From Pseudozyma flocculosa PF-1 (Eukaryota; Basidiomycota; Ustilaginomycetes; Ustilaginales; Ustilaginaceae): 64,000 nt of DNA. Made by a program: the position numbers and the translations under genes. The DNA is taken from the NCBI RefSeq assembly GCF_000417875.1, contig NW_006920887.1, positions 480,224-544,223 on the forward strand. The letters are read 5' to 3'. Under the pieces are notes generated by a model. That model saw nothing but the letters and a program-made list of their open reading frames with translations. It did not search any database and had not been told where the DNA came from. Positions 10,790-22,689 of the stretch are shown here, piece after piece (positions within the stretch are counted from its first letter, which is position 1; each line of letters begins with the position of its first letter).

Positions 10790-12532
10790 ATGTTCGGCAT
10801 GACCGACCTCGGACGCAGCAAGGCGGGCATCGCTCTTTCGCACAGGCCGCCCGCCCTCAGCGATCGCCTCGCCGCCATCCCCAACAACACAAACCAGTCC
10901 CTTTGGATCCTCGACCCGGGCCTCCGCCGCCTCAACTTCTGGATGCTCGTCTGCCTCGTCTCGTCGTACGCCACTGGCTTCGACGGCTCCCTCTTCACCG
11001 GCCTCCAGACCCTCGAGCGCTGGTCCTCGGACCTGGGCAACCCGGACTCCAACCTCACCGGCATCATCGGCATGAGCGGCATCATTGGCATCGTCTTTGC
11101 CCCGTTTGTCGGCGGGTGGCTCAACGACCGCCTCGGCCGTTCCCGCACCATGCTCATCGCCGCAACCATCGCCGTCGTCGGCGGCGCCCTCACCGCCGTC
11201 AAGCTCGACCGCCCCTCGCACCAGCGCGACCTCTTCATCTGCGCCCGCGTCGTCCTCTCGCTCGCCAGCGGCCTCACCATGGTCGCCAGCCCCATCCTCA
11301 TGGCCGAGCTCGCCCACCCGCGCCAGCGTGCCGCCGTCGCCAGCCTCTACCAGTGCGGCTTCTACTCGGGCGCCGTCGTGGCCGCCTGGATGACGTTTGG
11401 CACCAACCGCTGGTCCGACTCGTGGTCCTGGCGCCTCCCCTGCCTCTTCCAGATCTTCCCCTTTGTCCTCCAGATCGGCGTCCTGTGGTGGTGCCCGCAG
11501 TCGCCGCGCTGGCTCGTGGCCCAGGGGCGCCGCGACGACGCCCTCGAGGTGCTCGCCACCTACCACGCCAACGGCGACCGCAACGACCCGCTCGTCCGCT
11601 TTGAGCTCGACGAGATCGCCGCCGCCATCGAGGCCGAAAAGGCAGCCGCCGCCACCACGTTCCGCGACCTGGTGGCCACGCGCGGCAACCGCCAGCGTAT
11701 GTGGGTCGTCGTCACGCTCGCGTTTGCCACGCAGTGGTGCGGCAACGGCGTCATCAGCTACTACCTCTCGCGCATCCTCGCCTCGATCGGCATCGGCTCG
11801 ACGCGCCAGCAGGCCGTCTTCAACGGCGGCCTCGCCATCTTCAACCTGGTCGTGGCCACCTCGGCCGCCTTTACCGCCGAGCGCTTCGGGCGCCGCCGCC
11901 TGTTCATCGTCTCGGCGTTTGGCATGCTGGCGTCGTTTGTCGTCATCACCGTCTGCTCGGCCGTCTACGCGCGCTCCATGGCCAGCGCGGCCGGCTCGAG
12001 CGTCATCGCCTTTCTCTTTCTCTTTTTCTTCTTCTACGACATCGCCATGACGCCGCTGTCGTTTTCGTACCCGGTCGAGATCCTGCCGTACAACGTGCGC
12101 TCCAAGGGCATGTCGGTCTCGGTCTCGGTGCTCGCCGTGGCGGCCTGCTTCAACATCTGGGTCAACCCCATCGCCCTCGCCGCCATCGGCTGGAAGCTCT
12201 ACCTGGTCTACATCGCCGTCCTGGTCCTGTTTTGCATCAACGTCCTCCTCACCTACCCCGAGACGCGCGGCAGGACCGTCGAGGAGATCGCCGTCGTCTT
12301 TGACGGCGTCGAGGGCGCAGCCGCTGCCGTCGTGGCCGAAGTCGACGCCGGACGCCTCGGCGTCGTCGACGAGAAGCGACGGCAGCCCGGTGGCGCAGCT
12401 CGACTGGCGACGTTCCGACTGGCGGCCGGCGCTGGCGGCGCCCTGTCGTCGTCGTCGGCCACGACCATGTCCAAGGACGACGATGCCAAGAAGGACGACT
12501 CGATGCGCAGCGTCACGGGCGACGCCGTGTAG
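10790..12532 (+). CDS. Sugar transporter (MFS, hexose/disaccharide permease-like)
   Basis: A single-exon 580-residue protein with twelve predicted membrane helices that should move a sugar with or without H+ across the plasma membrane. Markers in order are GFDGSLFTGLQ in helix 1, GGWLNDRLGRS (motif A) near residue 115, SPRWLVAQGRRDDALEVL after helix 6, a central loop of about 60 residues, ERFGRRRLF (second motif A), PVEILPYNVRSKGM (the PxExxPxxxRxKG sugar-transporter signature) and PETRGRTVEEI at the end of helix 12. The ATG at 10790 is the first in frame; upstream codons in the frame are non-ATG. The C-terminal tail of about 80 residues is Ala/Ser-rich and variable. Closest functional guess is the fungal lactose/quinate/hexose permease group; specificity is not visible. 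Confidence 0.88.
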   Translation: MFGMTDLGRSKAGIALSHRPPALSDRLAAIPNNTNQSLWILDPGLRRLNFWMLVCLVSSYATGFDGSLFTGLQTLERWSSDLGNPDSNLTGIIGMSGIIGIVFAPFVGGWLNDRLGRSRTMLIAATIAVVGGALTAVKLDRPSHQRDLFICARVVLSLASGLTMVASPILMAELAHPRQRAAVASLYQCGFYSGAVVAAWMTFGTNRWSDSWSWRLPCLFQIFPFVLQIGVLWWCPQSPRWLVAQGRRDDALEVLATYHANGDRNDPLVRFELDEIAAAIEAEKAAAATTFRDLVATRGNRQRMWVVVTLAFATQWCGNGVISYYLSRILASIGIGSTRQQAVFNGGLAIFNLVVATSAAFTAERFGRRRLFIVSAFGMLASFVVITVCSAVYARSMASAAGSSVIAFLFLFFFFYDIAMTPLSFSYPVEILPYNVRSKGMSVSVSVLAVAACFNIWVNPIALAAIGWKLYLVYIAVLVLFCINVLLTYPETRGRTVEEIAVVFDGVEGAAAAVVAEVDAGRLGVVDEKRRQPGGAARLATFRLAAGAGGALSSSSATTMSKDDDAKKDDSMRSVTGDAV

Positions 12533-13540
12533 TGCTTCCGCCCAAGCACATGCCCCCCCACCCTTTCGCCCCCCGAGCCACGCTCTCCTTCTCGACTGCC
12601 TTTACCTAGCCCTGCTTTGCCTTGCTCCTTGTTCTTCCAGTCACGGTCACCTACCCCATACGCTCTCTCTTTTTCCTCTTTGCCTCGGGTTCCCCTCTCT
12701 GCATACCACATCGACCCGTCGTCGTCGCCGCTGCGTCCTCAGTCCTCACTTGTACTTTTACCCCGACCCCATCCCCCTGATCCTCGCTGTCCGAACGTCG
12801 ACTCGATTCGATGCGATGCGCCACAAAAGACCATCGGCGCGCCCCACTGCACAGATGGACGTCGCGGTCCCTTCGCTGCAGCGCTATCGAATCGACCGGC
12901 TAGGGAGGCACCTCGGCGGGGGGCCCTCGATGTCATCTTGACGCGCTCTCGGCGGCTCCTGGACCAAAGTGGGCTGGCATCCTCACTACGGTGGCCGCCA
13001 GAATGAATTGGGTGGCGTCGGCTGCTCGCCATGCTGACAGTGCTATCCTTGGCAAGGAACCGTCCTTCGGGTTCAAGGCAGCAGGAAGGCACTTGACGAG
13101 CGGCCCCGCCCCTTCTTCCCGTACCGCGGGTCGCGTACCATGACCACCTCGCCCTCACCTTGTAGCAGCGCACGCTGGGTACGGTAACCCGCACATGCCC
13201 CTGCTCCCCTTCGCCATCTCTCTGTGCAGGGACTCACACAGAGGCCTACGTGAACGATGATGCCGCTGACTGACCCCACACCGACACGAGATTCGCCTCT
13301 GCCCCGGCCCTCACCGCGAGTACACACATACGTGGAGCTGGCGAGCGCGCCCACGCATCCGTGACGCGCCGCCAGCCGTCATGTTTTTGCTCCCCTCTTC
13401 CGGCGACCATCCAGGCGAGATCATGGCCTGGAGCTCGAATCTCCCATCCCTGCTTCTGCTGGATACACGCTCCGTTTCATGCACCGAGCTCATGTTCGAT
13501 GGGGATGTATTCACCTTGTTCGTAGCGCCCCCCTTCCTCC
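12533..13540. other. Convergent intergenic region
   Basis: This 1 kb holds the 3' ends of the sugar transporter and of the ABP1-like gene, which converge. I see no gene in it. Confidence 0.5.
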
Positions 13541-15936
13541 TCAGGCCCTCTCGACATAGTTGGCAGGGAAGAGGCCCTGCGAGCCAGTCCTGGCGTTGGT
13601 GCCGCTCCACCAGTCCTCGCTGATCTGGTCATCGACCTGGACGATACGGTCGCCCTCTGCGAAGCTGAGCTCATTGTCCTCGCTCGCCTCGAAATCGTAG
13701 AGCGCGGTGCAGACCACGCCCTCGTCCTGGTCGGCAGCTGCGGCGGCGGCAGGAGGCGCGGGCGGCGGCGGAGGCGGTGGAGGCGCGGCAACTTCCTCTG
13801 GCTCCTCGATAGCTGCGGCTGCCGGCGGAGGCGGCGGCGGAGGAGGAGGAGGCNNNNNNNNNNNNNNNNNNNNNNNNNNNNNNNNNNNNNNNNNNNNNNN
13901 NNNNNNNNNNNNNNNNNNNNNNNNNNNNNNNNNNNNNNNNNNNNNNNNNNNNNNNNNNNNNNNNNNNNNNNNNNNNNNNNNNNNNNNNNNNNNNNNNNNN
14001 NNNNNNNNNNNNNNNNNNNNNNNNNNNNNNNNNNNNNNNNNNNNNNNNNNNNNNNNNNNNNNNNNNNNNNNNNNNNNNNNNNNNNNNNNNNNNNNNNNNN
14101 NNNNNNNNNNNNNNNNNNNNNNNNNNNNNNNNNNNNNNNNNNNNNNNNNNNNNNNNNNNNNNNNNNNNNNNNNNNNNNNNNNNNNNNNNNNNNNNNNNNN
14201 NNNNNNNNNNNNNNNNNNNNNNNCCGGTGGGGCCGGCGGAGGCGGGGGCGGGGCGGGTGCGGACTCGTCCTCGGCGGCGTCCTCTTCGATCAGCTCGACG
14301 TACGATGCCGGGAAGAGGCCTTCCTTGCCCTCGCCGTCGACGCCAGACCACCAGCCCTCGTCGATCTGCTCGATGTTAGTGATCGTAGCACCCTCCTGCG
14401 AGTATCGAAGGAAGGATCAAAGATGCTCGGTGTCAGTGGCCAGAGTTGGATAGGCGGGGTCAGATGCAAGTCAGCTGTGCCCAACTCACCGCAAGCGAAA
14501 TCTCGTTGTCCTCGGCGGCCTCGTACGCCCACACAACACGACCTCGCAAGCCCTGACCGGCGCCGCCACCGATGTGGGTCGAAGAGAGCTGAGCAGTGGC
14601 GGCTTCGACTGCTGGCTCCTCTTGCTCCTCTGCAGCAGGAGCGGGAGGAGCGGGAGGCGCGGGTGGTGCTTCCTCTTCCTCTTCCTGCGCAGGTGCAGGC
14701 GGCGCAGGTGGGGCAGATGGAGCCTCGGGAGCAGGGGGAGCGGCCGGAGCAGCAGGCGCAGCAGGCGCGGCGGGGACACTCCTAGCCGCAGGAGCTGGGG
14801 CCGAGGATGCGCTGGCGGCGCCAAAGCTGGGACCCTTTGCGATGCCGGACGAGAGCGCCTTGACCCTGGCCTCCTCCTCCTCCCTCTCCTTCTTGGCCGC
14901 TTCCTGACGCTGGCTCCAGGTGAGCTTGCCGGCGCCCGCTCCAGAGACGGAGCGCGGGGCGGGAGCGGGCCGCGACTCTTCCGGCTGCTGCTGCTGACCA
15001 AAGGCGAAGCGGCTCGCAGACAGCTTTCCGGGCTTGCCGAGACTGACGGGGGTGTAGGCCGTGCCGACGGGTCCGATCCGGTCGTCCTCTGCAGGTTTCG
15101 GCGGGGCCGCCGCGGGCTCGGGTCGAGGCGCCGGAGGGACGGAAGGCACCGATGCAGGAGCGGCGGGCTTCGGAGGAGCCGGAGCAGGGGCTGGGGTGGG
15201 GGCAGGGGCGCTGACCCTCGGCGCTGATGGCAGCGAAGGGCTGGCGACGTTGCCGGATCGGATCTGCTGAAGCTCGTCCCTCTTGGAGGCGTAGTTGGTA
15301 CCCTGAGCGCACGAGTGGGGATCAGCATGGGCGGTCGAAGGTCAGCGGCGAGTCGCGAGCGGGACAAGATCGCGGACGGCCACTTACGACGGGAGCAATC
15401 TGGTCTCGCGGCGCCGTCTTCTGCATCCCCTTGATGTCGGGCGTGCCGATGGGCTTGTAGGAGGATCCGACGGGGGTGATGGGACCGCCGCGCTGGGTGT
15501 TGGCGGCCTGTCCTGCGGCCGAGTAGTTTGCGCCGCTGCTCTCTGCGATCCTCCTCATGATGAGGGTGGGGTCGGCGTCGGCCTCGGAGCGGGCATTGAT
15601 GCTGACGTGGTAGGCCTTGAGAAACGCGGCGACGGCGGCGCTGTGGGAGGCAAAGAGGCCCTTGCGGGATTCGGGCACGCCCTCGCCACACCAGTTGACG
15701 AGGGCGAACTTGGGGAGCTGGGTGTTGGGGTCCTTTACGCGGACAAAGGCGTACTGGATGCGGCCGTCGGAGAATTCCTCGCGGAGGTCGTCGAGGTCGC
15801 CCTTTTCGACGACCTGGACGCGGAGGTCGTTGGACTGCTTCTCGTAGGTGAGGACGAGGTAGTCTTTTGCGCCGTCAAGGACCTTTTCGTAGGCGTCGCG
15901 GATGGCGGGCGACGATAGGTTGACGTTGAGCGACAT
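13541..15936 (-). CDS. ABP1: Actin-binding protein Abp1 (drebrin-like): ADF-H domain plus two SH3 domains
   Basis: Abp1 binds actin filaments at endocytic patches and recruits partners through SH3 domains. On the minus strand, exons 15936-15388, 15302-14490 and 14395-13541 join in phase. The N-terminal 135 residues are an ADF-homology domain, with [20 protein letters not shown] and [20 protein letters not shown] Pro/Ala-rich middle with the basic segment [19 protein letters not shown] follows, then one SH3 domain ([15 protein letters not shown], then [23 protein letters not shown] across the intron), a poly-Pro linker interrupted by the assembly gap, and a terminal SH3 domain ([35 protein letters not shown]). 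Two tandem SH3 domains match many basidiomycete homologues, whereas budding yeast has one. Total length is about 738 residues if the gap estimate is right. It is divergent from STT3. Confidence 0.92.
13854..14223. other. Assembly gap (370 N)
   Basis: The gap falls in the proline-coding linker between the two SH3 domains of the ABP1-like gene. Both flanks are GGC/GGA-rich, so the cause is probably a GC-rich low-complexity repeat. The stated gap length happens to keep the reading frame. Confidence 0.95.
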
Positions 15937-17465
15937 GGCCGGCGAGTCAAGGGGCGGGGGTCGGCCAGGCCGGGGGAGGGAGCGGTGTTTGCTTGGTTGC
16001 CTAGGTCGACGGGTGTGTCGTCGCTATTGCCGATGGTGCTGGCTGGCTGGTGATCGTGCGACGGTGCGGCTCGTATTTGAGTCCCACAGGTGGTCGCTGG
16101 AAGAAGAGGCGGGGATGGAAGGGGCAAGCTGGGCAGGCAAGCAGGTAGGCAGGCGACCACGAGGGAGAGGAGGCGGTGCGTGTGGAGTTTCCCTCTGCCC
16201 CCTGTCGTCTGCACGGGCCGCCGCCGTCGGAGGGCAAAGGCCGGCACAGCGTGGCCGCGCTTGGCTGGCTGCCAGGTGGCACTCGACTTGCGATCACCGC
16301 CGCCAGCAGCAGCGTGGCGGCCCAGATGCCCGCCAAGCGCCCTCTGCCTGCCGACTCCCGGCAATTCGGCCAGCACAGCCTTATTGGGCTCGCCACCCGC
16401 CCGTCCTCTTCTCTTTGCCGCCACTTGCCCAACCGCCACCGCCAGCACCTGCCGCTGCGTCGCTTGCCTACCTCGCCGCTCCGTCGGACTTACGCCTTGC
16501 CATGTGCAGGGACGGTCGCTGGCTCTTTGACACGCCGGCCTGGCCTGCCTAGCACATCGTGGCCGTGGCGCAAAGAACCCGCAAAGCGTTCGTTCGGCCA
16601 GGCAGCAGCGTGCGAGACTGAGCATGGCCAGGCAGGCAGGTCAAGGCGCCACCTCAACGGCGCAGTCGCGAGCGCTTCAAGCAAGTGGCCAGGTCAGGCC
16701 TCCGCCGGACTGGCACGGAAGATCTATCCCGTCATCGGCGTGCTCGACTTTCTCGCCGTCCGTTCTCTTTTCGTGGCCAGTACGCCTGCTGCTGCGCCGC
16801 GAGGAAGAGGCAGCGAAGAATCATGTTCATCGTAGTGCTGCGGATATCGACGCCGGGGTCGCTCGCCTGCTGCCCGTTTGCGGCCTGTTTCGACGCAGGC
16901 CAGACCACTTCGAGGATCAGCACGGCGATGGCGCTCGTCCACGGCTACAATGGCCGTCGCAATGACGGGCGGCAGCGACCCGACCTGCCTTTCGCCGTCG
17001 TGGAGAGCTCCAGCAGAAGGGACAGAAGCACTACTGGCCGGCGTCGAGAGAGCAGCATGCCAGCGAGCCAAGCATGCTGGCCAGGCCAGGTCAGGTCAGA
17101 TCAGATCACGTGCTCGACGGAAGAAATTGACGGCGAGGAGCGCACGGGCCGCGAGGAGGCAGAACGAGGTGCCAGCAGACGCCCAGCTTAGCCTTCCAAG
17201 AGGCAGGCCTGCCCCCGCAGCCGCAGCCGCGCCCGGGCCTGGGTGGGGTCGAGGGCCAGAGAGCCTGGCTGCCTGCCTGGCTGCCTCTGGGGCCAGCCTT
17301 CTTCCTACCATCTCAAGACCCTCGACTGCCCCCTTCTCGAGCCGTTGTCCATCCCTCCTCTCGGTCTCGTCCTCCTCGACGTTGCTCGAAGCTTACCGCC
17401 GCTTTCCGACCGCCCTGCCACGTTGCGCCGCGCCGCGCCTTCTGCACCCGGACAAGCTCGCACCG
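15937..17465. other. Divergent promoter region of ABP1 and STT3
   Basis: 1.5 kb between two divergent housekeeping genes. It is rich in GGCAGGCA and GGCCAGG words and in pyrimidine tracts just before each start. Open frames here are extensions or shadows without domains. Confidence 0.5.
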
Positions 17466-19998
17466 ATGTCCAGCAGCAGGTCGGCCTCGTCGGCGGCCGC
17501 GCGCCCCGGCGTCTCGACCGCCTATCACCTTCCCACCCTCTCGCCAGAGTCGAACAAGAACCTCCTCTCGCTCCTGCGCCTCATCATCATCTTTCTCATC
17601 GCCGGCGCCGCCGTCTCTTCGCGCCTCTTTGCCGTCATCCGCCACGAGAGCATCATCCACGAGTTTGACCCCTGGTTCAACTACCGCGCCACCCGCGTCC
17701 TCACCACCGACGGCTTCTACCGCTTCTGGAACTGGTTCGACCCCTCGGCATGGTACCCGCTCGGCCGTGCCGCCGGCGGCACCGCCTACCCCGGCCTCAT
17801 GATCACCAGCGGCGTCATCTACAACTTTTTCCACGCCCTCAACATCCCCGTCGACATCCGCAACATCTGCGTCCTCCTCGCGCCCGCCTTTAGCGGCCTC
17901 ACCGCCTGGGCCACCTACATGTTCACCGCCGCCATGAAGGACGACGCCTCCGGCCTCCTCGCCGCCGCCTTTATCGGCATCGCGCCCGGCTACATCTCCC
18001 GCTCCGTCGCCGGCTCGTACGACAACGAAGCCATCGCCATCTTCCTCCTCATGATCACCTTTTACCTCTGGATCAAGGCGCTCAAGGACGGATCGGCGCT
18101 CTGGGGCACCGTCACCGCCCTCTTTTACTTTTACATGGTCGCCGCGTGGGGCGGCTATGTCTTCATCACCAACATGATCCCGCTCCACGGCTTCGTCCTC
18201 CTCCTCATGGGCAGATTCAGCACCCGCCTCTACGTCGCCTACTCGAGCTTCTACGCCGTTGGCACGCTCGCCAGCATGCAGGTGCCCTTTGTAGGCTTCC
18301 TCCCCGTCCGCACCAGCGAGCACATGGCCGCCCTCGGCGTATTCGGACTCCTCCAGCTCGTCGCCTTTGTCGAGCTGCTCCGCTCTCACGTCTCGTCGAA
18401 CCAGTTCAAGCTGGTCCTACGCGCCTTTGTCGCCTTCATCGCCGTCGCCGCCTTTGCCGCCCTCGTCACCCTCACCTACGCCGGCTACGTCGCGCCTTGG
18501 ACCGGAAGGTTCTACTCGCTGTGGGACACGGGCTATGCCAAGAAGCACATCCCCATCATCGCCTCGGTCTCGGAACACCAGCCGCCGGCGTGGCCCGCCT
18601 TTTTCTTCGACCTCGAGATGCTCATCTTCCTCTTCCCCGTCGGCGTCTTCCTCCTCTTCCGCGAGCTGCGCGACGAGCACGTCTTTGTCATCATCTACGC
18701 CGTCATGGCCAGCTACTTTGCCGGCGTCATGGTCCGCCTGATGCTCACCCTGACGCCCGTCGTCTGCGTCAGCGCCGCCGTCGCCGTCAGCACGCTGCTG
18801 CAGACCTACCTCGACCCCAAGGAGCCGATGAGCGACGACGAGCTCGCTGCCGACGCCGCCAGCGGCAAAAAGGCGGCCGCCGTCGAGGCGGCCAGCCTCG
18901 CCGATGCCGTTGGCGCCAAGCCGAGCAAGATCAAGAAGGCCTCGGCCGTCGCCGCCGCCGCCGCCGAGTCGTCATCCGGCACCGCCACGCCCGTGCTGCC
19001 GTCGGAGCCGCCCTTTAAGACCGACAACTTCTCCAACCCGCGCGTGGGCGTCTTTGGCCTCGACTCGCGGCTGCTGGTGACCATCTACACTCTGGTGCTG
19101 CTGCTCGTCTTTGTGCTGCACTGCACGTTTGTCACGTCGACGGCCTACTCGTCGCCCTCGGTGGTGCTGGCGTCGCGCAACCAGGACGGATCGCAGCACA
19201 TCATCGACGACTTCCGCGAGGCCTACTACTGGCTGCGCCAGAACACGGCGAGCGACGCCAAGATCATGTCGTGGTGGGACTACGGCTACCAGATCGCCGG
19301 CATGGCCGACCGCCCGACGCTGGTCGACAACAACACCTGGAACAACACCCACATCGCCACCGTCGGCAAGGCGATGGCGTCGCCCGAGGACAAGTCCTAC
19401 CCCATCCTCCAGAAGCACGACGTCGACTACATCCTCGTCATCTTTGGCGGCCTCCTCGGCTTCTCGGGCGACGACATCAACAAGTACCTCTGGATGATCC
19501 GCATCGCCCAAGGCGTCTGGCCCGACGAGATCCGCGAGGCCGACTACTTTACTCCCCAGGGACAGTACCGCATCGACGACGGCGCCAGCAAGACGATGAA
19601 GGACAGCCTCATGTACAAGATGAGCTACTACCGCTTCAACGACCTCTTTGGCGGACGCACCGGCACCGACCGCGTGCGCGGCACGCCCGGACCCAGCGTC
19701 AGCCCGACCATCGACATCCTCGACGAGGCCTTTACCAGCGAAAACTGGATCGTGAGTGGGCGCCGCGAGCTGAGGCGGAACGTGGGCAAACCTTCGGAGC
19801 TGACACGCCCTCTTGCCCCACGGCCACTGTCCCCGCCCCTTGCAGGTCCGGATCTACGCCGTCAAGAAGCCCGACGTGCTGGGCCGGGACCTGCACAGCT
19901 CCAAGGCGTTCGAGAGCGGCAAGCGGCGGAAACGCGCCGTCGACCTCGCCACGCCCTCGTCGGCGAGCGCCGGCAGCGGGCGGAAGGGCAAGAAGTGA
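17466..19998 (+). CDS. STT3: Catalytic subunit of the oligosaccharyltransferase complex, Stt3
   Basis: Stt3 transfers the lipid-linked glycan to Asn in N-x-S/T sequons in the ER lumen and is essential. Exons 17466-19751 and 19846-19998 give 812 residues. Expected features are present in order: the first luminal acidic motif EFDPWFNYR (about residues 66-74), the second around GSYDNEA (about 183-189), SVSEHQPP (about 367-374, the external-loop Glu motif), and the hallmark WWDYGYQ (about 603-609), which recognises the sequon's +2 Ser/Thr. DNNTWNNTH follows; these Asn residues are conserved glycosylation sites of the protein itself. Thirteen or so membrane helices fill the first two thirds. A fungal-type Ala/Lys-rich insertion of about 70 residues follows helix 12. 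The tail ends in a basic segment, GSGRKGKK. The ATG is placed just before a short Ser/Ala-rich cytosolic end. Confidence 0.97.
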
Positions 19999-20913
19999 GG
20001 AGCGAGGAAGCTGGACCTGGTTTTGTAAAACTGCCGCCCAACGCAGGAGGGGCGCCGTCGTCGTGGCCGTCTTCGACCAGCGGGCCCCGCGCGCCGCCCC
20101 AGTCTGTGCATGCCTCCAACGCGATAGATTCGGACAGCGCTGCGACACGCTCGGGAGTACTTCGACGCGAGAGATGTCAGAGCAGGACGACGCACCACCA
20201 CGGCCCCTATTCGGGTACGCGGCGGCTTCTTCGCCTCTCCTCTTTCGTTCCTTCCAAGGGACAAGCGGAGCGGGACGGCACGATGGAGAAGCTCGTCGTG
20301 TCCCTACCTTGTCCTCTACATCGCTTCGCGTCCTTTCGCCTCTTTCACAGAGGGAAGGGGCGCGATTCGATCGAGGACGAAAGAACGCAGAGGGGGGCCA
20401 AGAACGATACCACCCGGCGCCTCGCCACGTCTGCCATGTCCCTCCGTGTCATCGTCAACTCCGCTCTTCATCGGTCTTTTCAGGGTTGATGGAAGGGTAA
20501 AGGGCGAGATGGCGGGAAAGGGGCGATGCCAGGCATGGTGACGGAAGGTAGGGTGTACTCAAGGACCGACCCCGTTCTGTCCTCCGCGCACCTCGCCTCG
20601 TGCGACGCCGGAGGAGGGACTGGTGGGGACCGGTTTCGTATATGCATCCACAAGCCCTTTGCCTCTGATTCTCGCTCGGGATCGCGGCAAGTGCGAGGAA
20701 CTGCACGCGCACGGCGTAACCACGGCGACGAGCGCGGGCTAGAGAGAGAGAGGAGGGAGTGGATGGCATGGCATGGCTGGCGAAGAAGGAGGGTGGCCGC
20801 GGGACATGTGGCTAGCAAGGACAGCGAGGCGGCGGCAACCGAGCCACGAGTTCGCCGCGCTCGTTGCTGCGCGCTTGGCTCGTCTCTGACAAGTGCCGCA
20901 TCGTTGCTTTCCC
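19999..20913. other. Convergent intergenic region
   Basis: This stretch lies between the 3' ends of STT3 and the secreted-protein gene on the other strand. Frames running through it are unspliced continuations of STT3 and have no domain content. Confidence 0.5.
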
Positions 20914-21409
20914 TCAGTTGGGGCTGTAGGTCCAGTGATCCGAGATGTCCCTCTGTTGAAAGTTGGGGACTATTTCGTCACACGGACACCGACAAGGACG
21001 AGGCCCGGATCGTCAGAGATTGTCCACATCCCGGCCCGATTCTGACCGTTCACGGCGACTGCGACTGCGGCAACTGCGCGGGGCACTCACCCTCGAGTTT
21101 AAGGCCCTTGGTCGGGTGCGACGTCGAAATGCCCGGGTCGCTCTGCGCGTCGACACAATTTTCGGGAATGTCGGCGACCGTGGACACGGCGATGGGCTTG
21201 CCGTTGTAGGTGATCCGGAATCCGTCCGGAGGCGCACAGCCATTGTCGCACGGCCCGTAAGCAAAACAGAAGAGACGAGCCTCTGGATACCACTTTACCG
21301 AGCCGATATCGGTCTTGATGGCGAAGAAGGGCGCGGCAGGCCACTTTTCGTACCCAGCGGCGAGACCGAGCGTGAGGGAGAGCAGCACCGAGGTGGCGAG
21401 GAATTTCAT
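20914..21409 (-). CDS. Small secreted protein, candidate effector family, member 1
   Basis: Not a recognised family. The 124-residue product starts with a clear signal peptide (MKFLATSVLLSLTLGLAAG) and then has a short region with four cysteines in ARLFCFAYGPCDNGCAPPDG and IPENCVD. Minus-strand exons are 21409-21091 and 20969-20914, with a 121 nt phase-1 intron. The last exon encodes VPNFQQRDISDHWTYSPN and then a stop. This acceptor was chosen because it alone keeps phase, gives an intron of normal size and ends soon after, like the sister genes at 22690, 24644, 56296, 57887, 60236 and 62484. It shares with them the signal peptide, an early Cys-Phe motif, one phase-1 intron near the end and a short final exon. 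It faces away from member 2. Role is unknown; secretion is inferred from the signal peptide and absence of membrane helices. Confidence 0.72.
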
Positions 21410-22689
21410 CGTGGCGCAGGGGACTCGAGGGACGTTGGGGAAAGCGATGAAGGGTTGTCGAGATGAGAGCAGACGGGTGTGCGGAAAGGAGGGGCGAAGG
21501 CCTCGGAGGCCCAGATCTCGGCGCGTTATGTACCTTTCCGGACACCACGCTCTCGCATGCGTCTTGGTGGGGTTGATCGGATCGAACCTGCAAGAAAGGT
21601 CACGCACGGTCGGACACGCTGCGACGGCTGACCACTGTAATGAGCCTCACTGCAGCTGACTGCAATGACCACAAGGGCGTCGAACGGCCCGCAAGGGCGG
21701 TCATCCGAACAGCGATGGCCAGGAGCCGCAATCAGTCCCCACCTCGACGCGCAGTCCCGCACCCACCCACATCGCCGGTCGGCGCAACGCAAATCAAGGT
21801 GGGTCTTGCATAGCCTCAAGCTGTGCCGACGCTTGCCAGAAGTCGGGGAGTGTTTCCACTCTGGTGGCTCTCCCATCCGCAAAGCGCCTATTCACCACCT
21901 CGAGCGCTGCGCTTTCGCAGCTTTTCTTCACTGATCATGCCGAAAGGCCTTCCTCCGCCTGTGCGTCCGAGACGGGGTGGAAGCGGGCCGGGCCGCAAGG
22001 GCGGGAGGCAGGAGCAGGGCGTGGGTGCGTGCGCGGCTGGAGCGGAGCGGAGTCGTGTGCGCCACGCTCGGCCAGGGTCCCTGTTTTCAGCGCGAGCGCC
22101 ACACGCGCACAGCTGCGCAGCCTGACAGGCGCTCGGCGGCCCTCGGTACCGCTGCCGAAGCGTCGCACAAATCTCGGCCAGAGCCGGGTACGATGCCGAT
22201 GGGGATCAGCGGGTCGGACGGGGAGCTGCCAAAGCCCGACTTGACCCCCCACCGCTCGCCCGACCCACTGATGACTGCTCGTGTCTCAAATCGCGCCAGG
22301 ACACGCTACGCTTTGCTGTTCATTTGAGGTCTGACTGCTTCATCGCTACAACGAACCACGAGCATTCCCGCAGAGCTGCTGCCGACGGTCGGTCGGTTTC
22401 TCTGTCGACCAGCTTCGCCCCACATACAGGTTAGGGTCACCACGGAGGTGGGAGCGGTTCGTAGCCCGGCGAAGGAAGCAACGGGCACAATCGACGGGCA
22501 GGTTCACGCCCCCGTCGTTCCGTTGCATCCGTGCCGCAGCCCCAGACCCTCAGACGAGGTCGACGACCCACCTCGAATCGGCCAGCACTTAGATATCATC
22601 CTCGAGCTACACCCTCGATCTCGCTTTCCCTAGCTCTACATTCTCGCATTCCCCCTCGCGCTCGACTCCCCCGAGCATCGACGACCACC
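21410..22689. other. Divergent promoter region of two secreted-protein genes
   Basis: 1.28 kb between members 1 (-) and 2 (+) of the secreted family. I see no convincing TATA box for either gene and no additional open frame with a signal peptide. Confidence 0.45.

Noticed and set aside
17313..18389. 358-codon minus-strand frame under STT3
   Set aside because: Antisense shadow of STT3, with no start context and repetitive Glu/Gly/Asp content.
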